64,000 nucleotides of DNA from Pseudomonas frederiksbergensis (GTDB lineage: Bacteria > Pseudomonadota > Gammaproteobacteria > Pseudomonadales > Pseudomonadaceae), in assembly GCF_003732705.1 (NCBI RefSeq), contig NZ_MOBR01000018.1, forward strand, positions 62,001 to 126,000, read 5' to 3'. The position numbers were made by a program, and so were the translations under genes. Below the pieces are notes generated by a model, which made no database searches, was not told the origin of the DNA, and saw only the letters and a program-made list of their open reading frames with translations. Each line of letters starts with the position of its first letter. Within the stretch, counting starts at the first letter, position 1. Of this stretch, positions 23,273 through 33,800 are shown one piece after another.

Positions 23273-23394
23273 GGGTAAGGCCTCATCGTCGTTGTTTTAT
23301 TTATGTCGGTGCGCCGTTCACGGGAGAGACGGGCACCGCTGTGGGCCGATAATGCGAAATGTAGTGGGCGGGAAGAATCGCTACGGGCAAATAC

Positions 23395-23418
23395 TTAGTT
23401 CAGATTTTTCTAAACTAA
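23395..23418. promoter_or_regulatory. Candidate GbuR binding site
   Basis: TTAGTT-N12-AACTAA, a LysR-type interrupted dyad in the gbuA-gbuR intergenic region, ~120 bp upstream of gbuA. Confidence 0.5.
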
Positions 23419-23448
23419 TGGCGAGGACGACGATAGACTTCTCCGCGT

Positions 23449-23564
23449 GATCGTTCCCACGCTCTGCGTGGGAATGCATCCACGGACGCTCCGCGTCCCG
23501 CTCTATTTTGCGTGTGACGCAGAGCGTCACGGGCTGCATTCCCACGCAGAGCGTGGGAACGATC
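23449..23564. repeat. Long palindromic repeat, GATCGTTCCCACGC type, copy 1
   Basis: Outer arms GATCGTTCCCACGCTCTGCG and its complement, with inner complementary blocks (ACGCTCCGCGT; ACGCAGAGCGT). Related copies at 25087 and 56259. This one sits just upstream of gbuR. Confidence 0.9.
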
Positions 23565-23581
23565 GACCGGTGGAGAACCCC

Positions 23582-24478
23582 ATGGCCAGCGCTTTACCCG
23601 ACCTGAAACTATTGCGCATCTTCGTCAGCGTGGTCCGCCATCAGGGGTTCGCCAACGCCCAGCAAGAGCTCAACCTATCGACCTCGGCGATCAGCACTTA
23701 CATGAGCCAGCTCGAAGCGGCGCTCGGCCTGGTGCTGTGCCATCGCGGTCGCGGCGGGTTCAGCCTGACCAGCAAGGGCGAGTTGTTCCACCAGGAAACC
23801 TTGCGGCTGTTGGGCGAACTCGAAGGCTTCGAGCAATACGCGGCGGCGCTGAAGGGCGAACTGCGCGGCACCCTGAACCTCGGGGTCATCGACTCGACCG
23901 TCAGCGACAAAGCCTTGCCCTTCGCCGAAGCCATCGGCGCCTACAGCCAGGAGCACCCGGCGGTGCATTTGCACTTGTCGGTGATGAGCCCTTACGAACT
24001 GCAACTCGGCGTGCAGGACAACCGCCTCGACCTGGCCATCGGCGCGTTCTCCACGCGCATGAGCGGTCTGGTCTACATGCCGCTGTACCGCGAACAGCAC
24101 TGGTTGTATTGCAGCAGCCGCCACCCGTTGTTCACCGAACGGCGCATCCCTGAGCAAGTCATTACTCAGCAACGCATGGTCGGTCGCGGCTACTGGAGCC
24201 AGGCGGAATTGGCGCGTCACGGTTTCAAACACAGCGCCGCCACCGTAGAAAGTATGGAAGCGCAGCTGATTCTGGTGCTGTCCGGCGCCTACATCGGCTA
24301 CCTGCCGGAACACTACGCCCAAGCCTGGGCCGACAAGGGCGATCTGCGGGTGCTGCTGCCAGCGACCTTCGGCTATCAAGCGCCGTTCTCGATGATCATG
24401 CGCCGGGGGCGCAGCCGCGAGCCGCTGATCCAGACCTTCCGCGACTTGCTCAAAGCACAGCTCAATCAGGCTGCTTAA
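23582..24478 (+). CDS. gbuR: LysR-family activator of guanidinobutyrate use
   Basis: 298 residues starting at ATG 23582 (MASALPDLKLLRIFVSVVRH), with GGAG upstream; the frame is open back through the palindromic repeat, which must not be read as protein. HTH with LNLSTSAISTYMSQLEAALG at residues 30-50, effector domain behind. Divergent from gbuA, as in P. aeruginosa, which is the basis for the name. Confidence 0.85.
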   Translation: MASALPDLKLLRIFVSVVRHQGFANAQQELNLSTSAISTYMSQLEAALGLVLCHRGRGGFSLTSKGELFHQETLRLLGELEGFEQYAAALKGELRGTLNLGVIDSTVSDKALPFAEAIGAYSQEHPAVHLHLSVMSPYELQLGVQDNRLDLAIGAFSTRMSGLVYMPLYREQHWLYCSSRHPLFTERRIPEQVITQQRMVGRGYWSQAELARHGFKHSAATVESMEAQLILVLSGAYIGYLPEHYAQAWADKGDLRVLLPATFGYQAPFSMIMRRGRSREPLIQTFRDLLKAQLNQAA

Positions 24479-24491
24479 AGGAAAAAGAAGC

Positions 24492-25088
24492 ATGCCCAGA
24501 ATCCAATGCCCCCGCTGCCTGCGCCCGCAAACCCATTGCCTGTGCCCGCTGATCCCAAGCCTCGACAGCCGCACCCGGGTGTTGCTGTTGCAGCATCCCA
24601 GCGAAGTGAACCATGCGCTGAATACTGCGCGGCTGGCCGCGTTGGGATTGAAGAATGCCGAGTTGATCGTGGGCGAGTTGTTTGAGGATTTGCCGGCGCT
24701 GTTGAACCCACCGGGTTATCAGGCGCGGCTGTTGTTTCCGGCCGACGAGGCGCAGCCGTTGCAGGCTTACGCCACGTCAGATGAGCCGCTGCTGCTGGTA
24801 GTGCCGGACGGTACCTGGCGCAAGGCACGCAAGATGCTGCACCTCAATCCGTTGCTGGCGGCGTTGCCCCGGGTGACATTGGTGGATGGCGGTGTGTCGC
24901 GGTATCGGCTGCGCAAGGCACCGGGGCCGGGGGCGTTGTCGACGGTGGAGGCGATCGTGCAGGCGTTGCAGGTGCTGGAAGCGCCGACGACGTTCGAACC
25001 GTTGTTGAAACCGTTCGAGGCGTTGATCGAGGGGCAGATTGCGGCGATGGGGGAGGAGGTTTTTCAGCGTAATCACGGCAGCAAATGA
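24492..25088 (+). CDS. tapT: DTW-domain tRNA-uridine aminocarboxypropyltransferase
   Basis: 198 residues. The N-terminal zinc-type cluster (Cys6, Cys9, Cys16, Cys18 in CPRCLRPQTHCLC), QHPSEVNHALNTARLA and VPDGTW at residues 105-109 define the DTW family, which makes acp3U in tRNA from S-adenosylmethionine (TapT in E. coli). It follows gbuR by 13 bp and may be cotranscribed, without a functional link I know of. Confidence 0.85.
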   Translation: MPRIQCPRCLRPQTHCLCPLIPSLDSRTRVLLLQHPSEVNHALNTARLAALGLKNAELIVGELFEDLPALLNPPGYQARLLFPADEAQPLQAYATSDEPLLLVVPDGTWRKARKMLHLNPLLAALPRVTLVDGGVSRYRLRKAPGPGALSTVEAIVQALQVLEAPTTFEPLLKPFEALIEGQIAAMGEEVFQRNHGSK

Positions 25089-25197
25089 TCGTTCCCACGC
25101 TCCGCGTGGGAATGCCGCCCGGGACGCTCCGCGTCCCTTCCCGGATGTGACGCAGAGCGTCACTGGATGCATTCCCACGCGGAGCGTGGGAACGATC
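25087..25197. repeat. Long palindromic repeat, GATCGTTCCCACGC type, copy 2
   Basis: Begins at the stop codon of the DTW gene (TGATC) and closes with GCGTGGGAACGATC, six bases before the end of the convergent HlyD-type gene. Confidence 0.9.
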
Positions 25198-25202
25198 ACC
25201 GA

Positions 25203-26570
25203 TCAGCGTTCGCGCATCGCCTCAGTCCGCGCCTTAAGCACCGGTTTCAACAGGTAATCCAGCACACTTTTCTCCCCGGTAATGATGTCCACCGTCGCCA
25301 CCATCCCCGGAATGATCAGCAGCGGTTTCACATCCCCGCCCAAGTGGTTCTTATCGGTCCTGACCTGAATCAGGTAAAAGCTGTTGCCCTTGTCATCAGT
25401 AATCGTATCCGCCCCGATCAACTCCAGCTTCGCACTCAGCCCACCGTAGATCGTGTAGTCATAAGCGCTGAACTTGACCATGGCTTTCTGTCCCGGATGC
25501 AGGAACGCCACGTCCTGTGGCCGGACTTTGGCTTCGATCAGCAGGTTGTCTTCCAGCGGCACGATTTCCACCATGTCGCTGCCCGGCTGCACCACGCCGC
25601 CAATGGTGTTGACCTTCAGCACCTTGATGATCCCGTGCACCGGCGACACCACCGTGGTGCGGGTCACGCGGTCGTCGATGGCGATGCTCGATGCCGTGAT
25701 TTTCGACAGGTCGGTGCGTTTCTCATTCAGCTCTTTGGCCGCGTCGGAACGGAAGGATTGTTCCGACTCGTCGATCTTGCTTTTAATTTCGTTGATCGCC
25801 GATTCCGCCCGAGGAATCGCCAGTGTTGTGGCATTCAGCGAGCCGCGAATTTCCACCGCGCTGCGTTTGAGCCGCAGGATTTCCACCGGCGACACCGCCC
25901 CGGTGCCCACCAACGGGGCCGACATATTCATCTCTTGTTGCAGCAACGCCAGGCTCGAACTGAATTGCCCCTGTTTCGAGCGGAATTCCGCTAGTTCCTG
26001 GGTTTTTTGCCGAAGTTGTTCGGTCAACGTGCGTTGTTCGCTGGCCAGTCGCCGTTGCCGTTGGTCGTACAGCGAACGTTCGTCCTCGGCCACTTGCGGC
26101 GCCTTGGCGATCACTTCATCCGAGAGCTTGAACGGCCGGCCCTCGGCCTCAGCGGACAAACGCTCGACCTTCGCGGTCAACGAATAACGATCCGCCTCGC
26201 TCTCACCCTTGTTCGATAAAAACCGCGTGTCGTCCAGGCGCAGCAGGGTGTCGCCCTTGTTCACCATTTGCCCTTCACGCACGAAAATCTCGGAAACGAT
26301 GCCGCCCTCCAGGTTCTGGATCACCTGGACCTTGCTCGACGGAATCGCCTTGCCTTCGCCCATGGTGACTTCCTGCAACACCGCGAACTTGGCCCAGACC
26401 AGCGCCGAAATCAGCAACCCTGCTGCCAGCCACACGGTGATCCGCGACAGGCGCGGAGAATCTTGCAACGCGGCGCCGGCGGTTTCCGGCATGTACTCGC
26501 TTTCCGCGCTTTTGCTGAAGCTGCCGAAGTAGCCGCGATCCTTTGATACATCGGACGATGAACGAGCCAT
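25203..26570 (-). CDS. Type I secretion periplasmic adaptor (HlyD/LapC type)
   Basis: 455 residues from ATG 26570, with GGAG upstream. One membrane segment near residues 43-63 (ITVWLAAGLLISALVWAKFA), lipoyl halves (QNLEGGIVSEIFVREGQMVN; VVSPVHGIIKVLKVNTIGGV) and a long coiled-coil region between. It bridges the ABC protein to the outer-membrane channel. It starts 10 bp after the ABC gene stops: one operon. Named LapC-type by similarity; a Map/Bap-type paralog is equally possible. Confidence 0.9.
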   Translation of the reverse strand: MARSSSDVSKDRGYFGSFSKSAESEYMPETAGAALQDSPRLSRITVWLAAGLLISALVWAKFAVLQEVTMGEGKAIPSSKVQVIQNLEGGIVSEIFVREGQMVNKGDTLLRLDDTRFLSNKGESEADRYSLTAKVERLSAEAEGRPFKLSDEVIAKAPQVAEDERSLYDQRQRRLASEQRTLTEQLRQKTQELAEFRSKQGQFSSSLALLQQEMNMSAPLVGTGAVSPVEILRLKRSAVEIRGSLNATTLAIPRAESAINEIKSKIDESEQSFRSDAAKELNEKRTDLSKITASSIAIDDRVTRTTVVSPVHGIIKVLKVNTIGGVVQPGSDMVEIVPLEDNLLIEAKVRPQDVAFLHPGQKAMVKFSAYDYTIYGGLSAKLELIGADTITDDKGNSFYLIQVRTDKNHLGGDVKPLLIIPGMVATVDIITGEKSVLDYLLKPVLKARTEAMRER

Positions 26571-26579
26571 GGGCAACTC

Positions 26580-28739
26580 CTAGACGGCCGCAGAGCCGAC
26601 ACGGCCCTTGCGCAGTGCATCGATGACCGCTTCTTTCGGACCGTCGGCGACGATTCGCCCGTTATCCAGCACCACCAGCCGATCCACCAGGCTCAGCATC
26701 GAGGTGCGGTGGGTCACCAGCAGCAGGGTTTTGCCCTGGACCCAGCTATGGAGTTTTTGCCGCAGAACGTCTTCGCTGCTGTTGTCCATGGCGCTGGTGG
26801 GTTCGTCGAGCAGCATGATTGGCGGGTCGAGCAACAAGGCCCGGGCCAGCAGCACCGCTTGGCGCTGGCCGCCGGACAGCAGTTGTCCGCGTTCACCTAC
26901 CGGCCGGTCGAAGCCTTGCGGATGTTGGCGCGCAAGGTCGGTGACGCCGGTCAGCTCGGCCACTTCGAGCATCCGTGAATCGCTGACGTAACGGGCGCCG
27001 AGGGTCAGGTTGTCGCGCAGGCTGCCGGCCAGCAGCGGCAGGTCGTGGGCTACATAACCGATCTGTTGGCGCAGGTCGGCGACGTCCAGTTGCCGCAGGT
27101 CCAGGCCATCGAGCAGCAGTTGGCCTTCTTCCGGTGCGTAGAAACCCATCACCAAACGAGCGAGAGTGCTTTTGCCCGAACCGCTGCGGCCGATGATGCC
27201 GATCCGTTCGCCGGGTTTGACGCTGAAACTGATGTTGGCCAACGCCGGAGCATTCTGGCCGTTGTAGTGGAAGGTCACGCCGCTGACGTCCATCGCGCCT
27301 TGCAGTTGTGTGCGTTCCAAGGGGCGTTGTTTCGGATCTCGCTCCTGTGGCAACGACATCAGCGCATCCGTGCTTTTCATGGTCAGTTGCGCTTGCTGGT
27401 AGCGGGTGATCAACCCGGCGATCTGCCCCAGCGGCGCAAGCACCCGGCTGCCGAGCATGTAGGTCGCCACCAGGGCGCCGACGCTGAGGTTGCCGGCGAT
27501 GATGCTGTAGACCCCGGCGACGATGGTCGCCATGCCGGAGAATTGCTGGATGAACAGCGTGCCGTTGGTCGCCAGCGCCGAGAGGTTGCGCGCATGGCTG
27601 TCGAGGCGGGTGAGGGCGCCGTGGGTGCTTTCCCATTTGTGCTGGCGCTCGCTCTCGGCGCTGCACGCTTTAAGCGTTTCCAGGCCGCCGAGGGTTTCGA
27701 TCAGCAGCGCCTGGCGTTCGGCGCCGAGGCTCAGGCTCTTCTGCACGGTGTCGCGCAGGCGCACCTGGATCACCATCGCGAAGATGATCGTGATCGGAAA
27801 CGCCAGCAGCGGTATCACCACCAGCCAGCCGCCGAGCAGGCCGATCACCACCAGCATCAACACGGCGAACGGCAGGTCGATCAGGCTGGTCAGGGTCACG
27901 GCGGTGAGAAATTCCCGCAGGCCCTGGAAGTCATGGATGCTTTGGGCGAAGCCGCCGATGGTCGCCGGCCGGGCTTTCATCGCCATGCCGGTGATGCGTT
28001 CGAACAGGGTCGCGGACAGGATCACGTCGGTTTTCTTGCCGGCGGTGTCCAGCAGATGGGCGCGGACTACCCGCAGCACCAGCTCGAATCCGGTGCCGAT
28101 CAGCAAGCCGATGGCCAGTACCCACAACGTCGAAACTGCCTGGTTCGGCACCACCCGGTCGTAGGTCTGCATCACGAACAGGGGCACCATCAGCCCCAGC
28201 AGGTTGATCAGGAAACTGGCGAGGATGGCATCGCTGTACAGCCATTTCGACAGCTTCAGCGTGTCGCGAAACCACGCTTCGACCCGCGGCACCAGGGGCG
28301 AGCGCAGGTCTTCGAGTTCATGGCGTGGCCGGGCGAATAACGCCTGGCCACTGTAATTGGCGGTCAGCTCTTCACGGCTGACCCATTGTTCACCGCCCTC
28401 GGCTTCGCTGGGCAGAATCAGCAACTGACCGTCATCGCCGAAGCGGCGCAGCACGGCGGTGCGGCCGTCGTTGAGGATCAGTAACACCGGCAGGTTGAGG
28501 GCGGAAATATCCGCCAGTTCGCGCCGCAGCAAACGCGCCTGCAAACTCGCCCGGGCAGCTGCGCGGGGCAGCAGGTCCAGGCTCATGCGTTGTTTGTTCA
28601 GGGGCAGGCCGGCACTCAGGCTGGCGCGACTGACCGCCGCGCCGTGGAGTTTGCAGAGGATCAACAGACCGTCCAGAAGCGGGTCATCGAAGCTCAGGCG
28701 CGGATCGACCCCAGTGTTGCCGGGTTCCATGCTGGTCAA
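26580..28739 (-). CDS. Type I secretion ABC permease/ATPase (LapB type)
   Basis: 719 residues. Starts at TTG 28739, which has GGAG eight bases upstream; the next ATG (28730) is too far from it. The N-terminal ~130 residues form a degenerate C39-like domain that binds RTX substrates without cleaving; then six membrane segments (~165-440) and the nucleotide-binding domain: Walker A GRSGSGKST at ~515-523, signature LSGGQRQA at ~620, Walker B IMLLDEP at ~640. Energises export of the adhesin encoded at 30847. Confidence 0.92.
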   Translation of the reverse strand: MTSMEPGNTGVDPRLSFDDPLLDGLLILCKLHGAAVSRASLSAGLPLNKQRMSLDLLPRAAARASLQARLLRRELADISALNLPVLLILNDGRTAVLRRFGDDGQLLILPSEAEGGEQWVSREELTANYSGQALFARPRHELEDLRSPLVPRVEAWFRDTLKLSKWLYSDAILASFLINLLGLMVPLFVMQTYDRVVPNQAVSTLWVLAIGLLIGTGFELVLRVVRAHLLDTAGKKTDVILSATLFERITGMAMKARPATIGGFAQSIHDFQGLREFLTAVTLTSLIDLPFAVLMLVVIGLLGGWLVVIPLLAFPITIIFAMVIQVRLRDTVQKSLSLGAERQALLIETLGGLETLKACSAESERQHKWESTHGALTRLDSHARNLSALATNGTLFIQQFSGMATIVAGVYSIIAGNLSVGALVATYMLGSRVLAPLGQIAGLITRYQQAQLTMKSTDALMSLPQERDPKQRPLERTQLQGAMDVSGVTFHYNGQNAPALANISFSVKPGERIGIIGRSGSGKSTLARLVMGFYAPEEGQLLLDGLDLRQLDVADLRQQIGYVAHDLPLLAGSLRDNLTLGARYVSDSRMLEVAELTGVTDLARQHPQGFDRPVGERGQLLSGGQRQAVLLARALLLDPPIMLLDEPTSAMDNSSEDVLRQKLHSWVQGKTLLLVTHRTSMLSLVDRLVVLDNGRIVADGPKEAVIDALRKGRVGSAAV

Positions 28740-28785
28740 ATTGATCGCTCCTGTTGTTGGCGTATACGTCTACACATCTCCCCAT

Positions 28786-28867
28786 GTAGGAGCTGCCGAA
28801 GGCTGCGATCTTTTGATCTTGATCTTAAAAACAAGATCAAAAGATCGCAGCCTTCGGCAGCTCCTAC
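28786..28867. repeat. Palindromic repeat, GTAGGAGCTGCCGAAGGCTG type
   Basis: A nearly perfect long palindrome with centre AAGATCTT-like sequence (CTTGATCTTAAAAACAAGATC), between the ABC and TolC genes; could form a strong hairpin in their transcript. Confidence 0.88.
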
Positions 28868-28894
28868 CGGGTTTCCGGGTTCCCGGATTACCGC

Positions 28895-30253
28895 TTACTT
28901 CAGTTCAGGCAAACGCGCTTCGTTTTTCACTTCCGATGAAGCGATCGCATCGGCGGGCAGCACCACCCGTTGTTTGCTCAGCAACTGACCCATGTTCGCC
29001 AGTACGCGGTACATCGAGTACTCCTCGGTGTAGCGCACTTCGGTGTAGCGGCGGTTGGCGTTGTAGAGTTCGTTTTCACTGTCGAGCAAGTCGAGCAGGG
29101 TCCGTTGGCCGAGGCCGAACTGATCCTGATAGGCCGCGCGTACGCGTTTGGTGGTTTCGGCGTATTCGCGAGCGGTCGGGGTTTGTTTCTTCGCGTTGAC
29201 CATGGCGTTCCAGGCCAGGTGAATGTTCTCGTTGAGCTGGCGCAGGGCGTTGTTGCGGATGTCCATCGCCTGGTTGATCTGGTGCGCATCGGAGGCCAGG
29301 CGCGCCTTGTCGCTGCCGCCGCGGAACAGGTTGTAGTTCATGATCACGCCGACGCGCCATTCGTTGTCGTGGCCTTCATCGCCCTGCACGTTGTTGTTCG
29401 CGCCTACTGCGGCTTCGGCGTCGAAGCGTGGGTAGAACGGCGACTTGGCGACTTCGTACTGACTCTCGGCCGATTGCACATCCGCCTGGGCGGATTTCAG
29501 GTACGGGTTGTTCTCGACCATGCTCTGCTGGGCTTCCGGCAGGCTGGTCGGCAACTCACCACGAGTCGAGGGCGGCGCTTCGAGTTCATCGGGAATGCGC
29601 CCGACCACGCTGTAGAAGTTCGACTCGGCGTCGGCCAAATCGACTTCCGCCGTGTCCAGGTTGTTTTGCGCCAGTGCCCGGCGAGCGGTGGACTGATCGG
29701 AGTCGGCATTGCTGCCGACACCGCGCTGGGTGCGCAGGCCGATCTGATCGTTGACCCGCATGTGGGCTTGCAGGTTGTTGGTGGCCAGTGTCACCAGCTC
29801 ACGGCGCTTGAGCACTTCGAGGTACACCTCGATGGTGCGCAGGGCCAGATCCTGGGCGGTGCCCTGGGCGTAATAGGCCCGGGAGTTGGACACGCCTTTG
29901 GTGCGCTCGACCTCGTTGGCGGTGTTGAACCCGTCGAACAGCATCTGCCGCAGGCGCAATTCCGATTGGGTGTAATTCAGGATTTCGGTGTGGTGATTAC
30001 CGAAGGCCCGGGTGTTGGTGTTATCGCTGTAGCCGCGCCCGTAAGCGGCGTTCAAATCCACCGATGGATAGAAGCCCCCTTTGGCGACTTTCACTTGTTC
30101 ATCCGCTGACAGGCGCGCGTCCACGCGCGATGCAAGTTCGGGGTGAGTCGCGATGGTGCTTTGGATCGCGTCGGTCAACGACATGGCCTGAGCCTGAGAA
30201 GTGCAGGCCATGGCCAGCAAAACCGCGCTGCAGAGGGGGGTTAAAAGGCGCAT
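28895..30253 (-). CDS. TolC-family outer-membrane channel (LapE type)
   Basis: 452 residues. Signal peptide MRLLTPLCSAVLLAMACTSQ followed by AQA, then the TolC layout of two repeats (MSLTDAIQSTIATHPELASR; SQYEVAKSPFYPRFDAEAAV) with long helices. The outer-membrane tunnel of the type I system. First gene of the - strand operon, separated from the ABC gene by a palindromic repeat, and divergent from the adhesin. Confidence 0.92.
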   Translation of the reverse strand: MRLLTPLCSAVLLAMACTSQAQAMSLTDAIQSTIATHPELASRVDARLSADEQVKVAKGGFYPSVDLNAAYGRGYSDNTNTRAFGNHHTEILNYTQSELRLRQMLFDGFNTANEVERTKGVSNSRAYYAQGTAQDLALRTIEVYLEVLKRRELVTLATNNLQAHMRVNDQIGLRTQRGVGSNADSDQSTARRALAQNNLDTAEVDLADAESNFYSVVGRIPDELEAPPSTRGELPTSLPEAQQSMVENNPYLKSAQADVQSAESQYEVAKSPFYPRFDAEAAVGANNNVQGDEGHDNEWRVGVIMNYNLFRGGSDKARLASDAHQINQAMDIRNNALRQLNENIHLAWNAMVNAKKQTPTAREYAETTKRVRAAYQDQFGLGQRTLLDLLDSENELYNANRRYTEVRYTEEYSMYRVLANMGQLLSKQRVVLPADAIASSEVKNEARLPELK

Positions 30254-30291
30254 GGGTACTTCTCCCTGTTTCCTGATGGTGCTTACTTGTC

Positions 30292-30305
30292 GTCAAATAC
30301 TTGAC
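30292..30305. promoter_or_regulatory. FleQ-box-like dyad
   Basis: GTCAAATACTTGAC, with the GTCA...TGAC halves and 14-bp length of the FleQ consensus GTCAATAAATTGAC known from c-di-GMP-controlled adhesion genes. It is 39 bp upstream of the TolC-type gene. Confidence 0.55.
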
Positions 30306-30316
30306 GCTATTTTTAG

Positions 30317-30331
30317 GTGAAACCGTTTCAC
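30317..30331. promoter_or_regulatory. TGAAAC-type palindrome
   Basis: GTGAAAC-C-GTTTCAC, a perfect 15-nt dyad like LacI-family operators (PtxS/Cra type, TGAAACCGGTTTCA). It is 11 bp from the FleQ-like site. Confidence 0.45.
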
Positions 30332-30846
30332 TCTTGTAACAACAGAGCTAAGAACATTCTGGAGAGAACCTAAGAACTGTTTCTCATAAGGGTTATGCCA
30401 AAAAAAACTTATGCGCTCTGAAAAATCCAGCACATTGTTCATTCCGAAAGCCCTTGATTTATGAGCCTTAGGGAGCTTGCAGAGGGCTTGAGGAAAGTTC
30501 CATCCACTTAGCGACATAGGGCGAAGAAGTGCTGGAGGGGAGGGAAGTGGGACGGTTTTGAGGTGACATTTTTTTGTCACTCGAGTGATTCAGGACCGTT
30601 ACGCAGCGCTCGCAGGGTGGTTGTTCCGCAGTAGGAACCCGATGCCATTGATTGCAGAGGGTTTTATGCCGAGCCGGAGCAAAGGCCCGCGAGTGGCACG
30701 CTTGGCGAGAACGTCGCCAGGGATGCGGTTTACTTCGGTAAAGCGCATTCCGGTAGACGATCCGCCAGGCAGCCCGCTTTTCACCATGAGCACGCTCTTC
30801 GCGCAACCAGGTGCCGACAGGTGTTGGCAGCGCAGGAGATTTGCAC

Positions 30847-33800
30847 ATGGCTACGCTCATTGGGATCGTCAGTAAGGTTATTGGTCAGGTGTTCGCGGTT
30901 GCGGCCGACGGTACCCGACGCGCGTTGGTCGAAGGCGACCGGTTGTTTGCCGGCGACCAACTGGTCACCGGGGCCGAAGGCGCGGTGGCGGTCCATCTGC
31001 AAAATGGCCAGGAGCTGACGCTTGGGCGTGGCAGCAGTCTGCAAATGACCTCGCAACTGCTCGCGCATCAGGCGCCCCATGTGGACACGCCTGAAGCGGT
31101 GACGCCAACTGAAGCTCAGCTGACCGACGTACAAAAACTCCAGCAAGCCATCGCGGCCGGCGCCGACCCGACCCAAACCGGTGAAGCCACTGCAGCGGGC
31201 CCGCAGGCGACGGGTGCCCCTGGTGGTGCCCTGGGTGGCGGTCACAATTTCGTGCTGCTGGAAGAAGTGGGCGGGCGGGTCGATCCGACCATCGGATTCC
31301 CGACTGCCGGTTTCGGCGGCATTCCGGAGATTCCTGAAGAACGGCACAACGCCGATGTTCAGCAAAACGACAACACCCCGGTGCCGGTCAATAACATCGT
31401 CACCCTTGGCGGCCTCGACTCTGCGGGCGGTGAACTGACCCTCAACGAAGCCAATCTGCCCGACGGCTCGGCGGCCAATCCAGCGGCCCTGACTCAGAAC
31501 GGCACGTTCACCGTGACTGCGCCCGACGGCCTGCTGAGCCTCAACATCGGCGGCATCAACGTGATCAGCGGCGGGGCGGCCTCGGGCTTCCCGCAATCGA
31601 TCACCACTCAACTCGGCAACACCCTGACCATCACCGGCTATAACCCGGCCACCGGCGTGGTGAATTACAGCTACACCCTCAACGGCAACGAAACCCATTC
31701 GGCCGGCGATGGCGCCAACAATCTCAGCGAGCAATTCACCGTGGTCGCGGGTGATACCAACGGCGACACGGCCACCGGCTCGCTGGATATCAACATCACC
31801 GACGACGTGCCCAAGGCTATCGATGACAACAACGGCACCGCGTCTGAAACCCTGCTGACGTTGACCGGCAACGTGCTGACCAACGATATACAAGGCGCGG
31901 ATCGCGTAGCGACTGGCCCAACCAGCGGCCCGATCACCCCCGGCACCTTCGTGGGGACTTACGGCACCCTGGTGCTCAACGCCAACGGCACCTACACCTA
32001 CACGCTCAATACCAACGATGCGGATTTCAAAGCGCTGCACGGCGGCGGCAATGGCACGGAAACCTTCGCCTACACCCTCACCGACGCTGATGGCGACTCC
32101 AGCACGGCCAACCTGGTGCTGCAAATCCACAACAACGACGATCCAGTGACGATTGGCGGGCTGAACGCTGAAGGTGGCGAGCTCACCGTTTTCGAGAAAA
32201 ACCTGAGTTTGGGCAGTGCGCCGGATGCCACCGCGTTGACCCAGAACGGCACGTTCACCATCACCGCGCTGGACGGCGTGCAGACGTTGAGTGTCGGCGG
32301 GATCACCGTCGTCAGCGGCGGCGTGGCCGCTGGTTTCCCGCAATCGATTTCTACCGGTTTGGGCAACACCCTGACCATCACCGGGTTTGACAGCGCCACC
32401 GGCGTGGTCAGTTACAGCTACACCTTGAACGGCAACGATGCGCATCCAACGGCGGGCGGCGCGAATAATCTGCCTGAGCAATTTGCGGTGACCGTAGTCG
32501 ATGACAACGGCACCACGGCCAACGGTTCGCTGGACGTCAATGTGATCGACGACGTGCCGAAAGCGATAGACGACAGCAATGCGAGCACGGCGTCGGAAAC
32601 GCTGCTGACGCTGAATGGCAATGTGCTGACCAACGATGTGCAAGGCGCGGATCGTGTGGCAACCGGTCCTGTGACGCCCGGCACCTTCGCCGGTACTTAC
32701 GGCACCTTGGTGTTGAATGCCAACGGGACCTATACGTACACCCTGAACACCAGCGACGCCGATTTCAAAGCGCTGCACGGTGGTGGCAACGGCACCGAGA
32801 ATTTCACCTACACCATCACCGATTCGGATGGGGATGCGAGCACTGCGACGTTAGTGCTGCAAATCCACAACAACGATGACCCGGTGACGATTGGTGGGTT
32901 GAACGCTGAAGGTGGCGAACTCACGGTTTTCGAGAAAAACCTGAGCCTGGGCAGTGCGCCGGATGCCACGGCGTTGACTCAAAGCGGCACGTTCACCATC
33001 ACCGCGCTGGATGGCGTGCAGACGTTGAGTGTCGGCGGGATCACCGTCGTCAGCGGCGGCGTGGCCGCTGGTTTCCCGCAATCGATTTCTACCGGTTTGG
33101 GCAACACCCTGACCATCACCGGGTTTGACAGCGCCACCGGCGTGGTCAGTTACAGCTACACGTTGAACGGCAACGATGCGCATCCGACTGCGGGCGGTGC
33201 AAACAATCTGCCTGAGCAATTTGCAGTGACGGTGGTCGATGACAACGGCACTACGGCCAATGGTTCCCTGGACGTCAATGTGATCGACGACGTGCCGAAA
33301 GCGGTGGACGACAGCAATGCGAGCACAGCTTCTGAAACCCTGCTGACACTCAACGGCAACGTACTGACCAACGACGTGCAAGGCGCGGATCGCGTGGCGA
33401 CCGGACCTGTGACGCCCGGCACCTTCGCCGGCACTTACGGCACCTTGGTGCTCAACGCCAACGGCACCTACACCTACACGCTCAATACCACTGACGCGGA
33501 CTTCAAAGCCCTGCACGGCGGCGGCAACGGCACCGAGAATTTCACCTACACCATCACCGATTCCGACGGCGATGCGAGCACTGCAACGTTGGTGCTGCAA
33601 ATCCATAACAACGACGACCCGGTCGTCATCAACGGTCTGAACGTTGAGGGTGGCGAACTCACCGTCTACGAGAAAAACCTCAGCCTCGGCAGCGCGCCCG
33701 ACAGCACTCAACTGACCCAGAACGGCACCTTCACCATCACCGCCCTCGATGGCGTGCAAACCCTAACGGTCGGCGGCATCACCGTCGTCAGCGGCGGTGT

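Larger units (their letters stand above)
30254..30846. promoter_or_regulatory. Divergent promoter region of secretion operon and adhesin
   Basis: 593 bases with no convincing gene. It holds the FleQ-like dyad (30292-30305), the TGAAAC dyad (30317-30331) and a 12-bp palindrome TCACTCGAGTGA (30577-30588). GGAGA at 30835 serves the adhesin ATG. Short frames of both strands cross it but lack ribosome sites. Confidence 0.6.

Noticed and set aside
23447..23581. 45-codon N-terminal extension of gbuR
   Set aside because: It is the translated palindrome (SHAERGND-type sequence); the LysR domain and ribosome site start at 23582.
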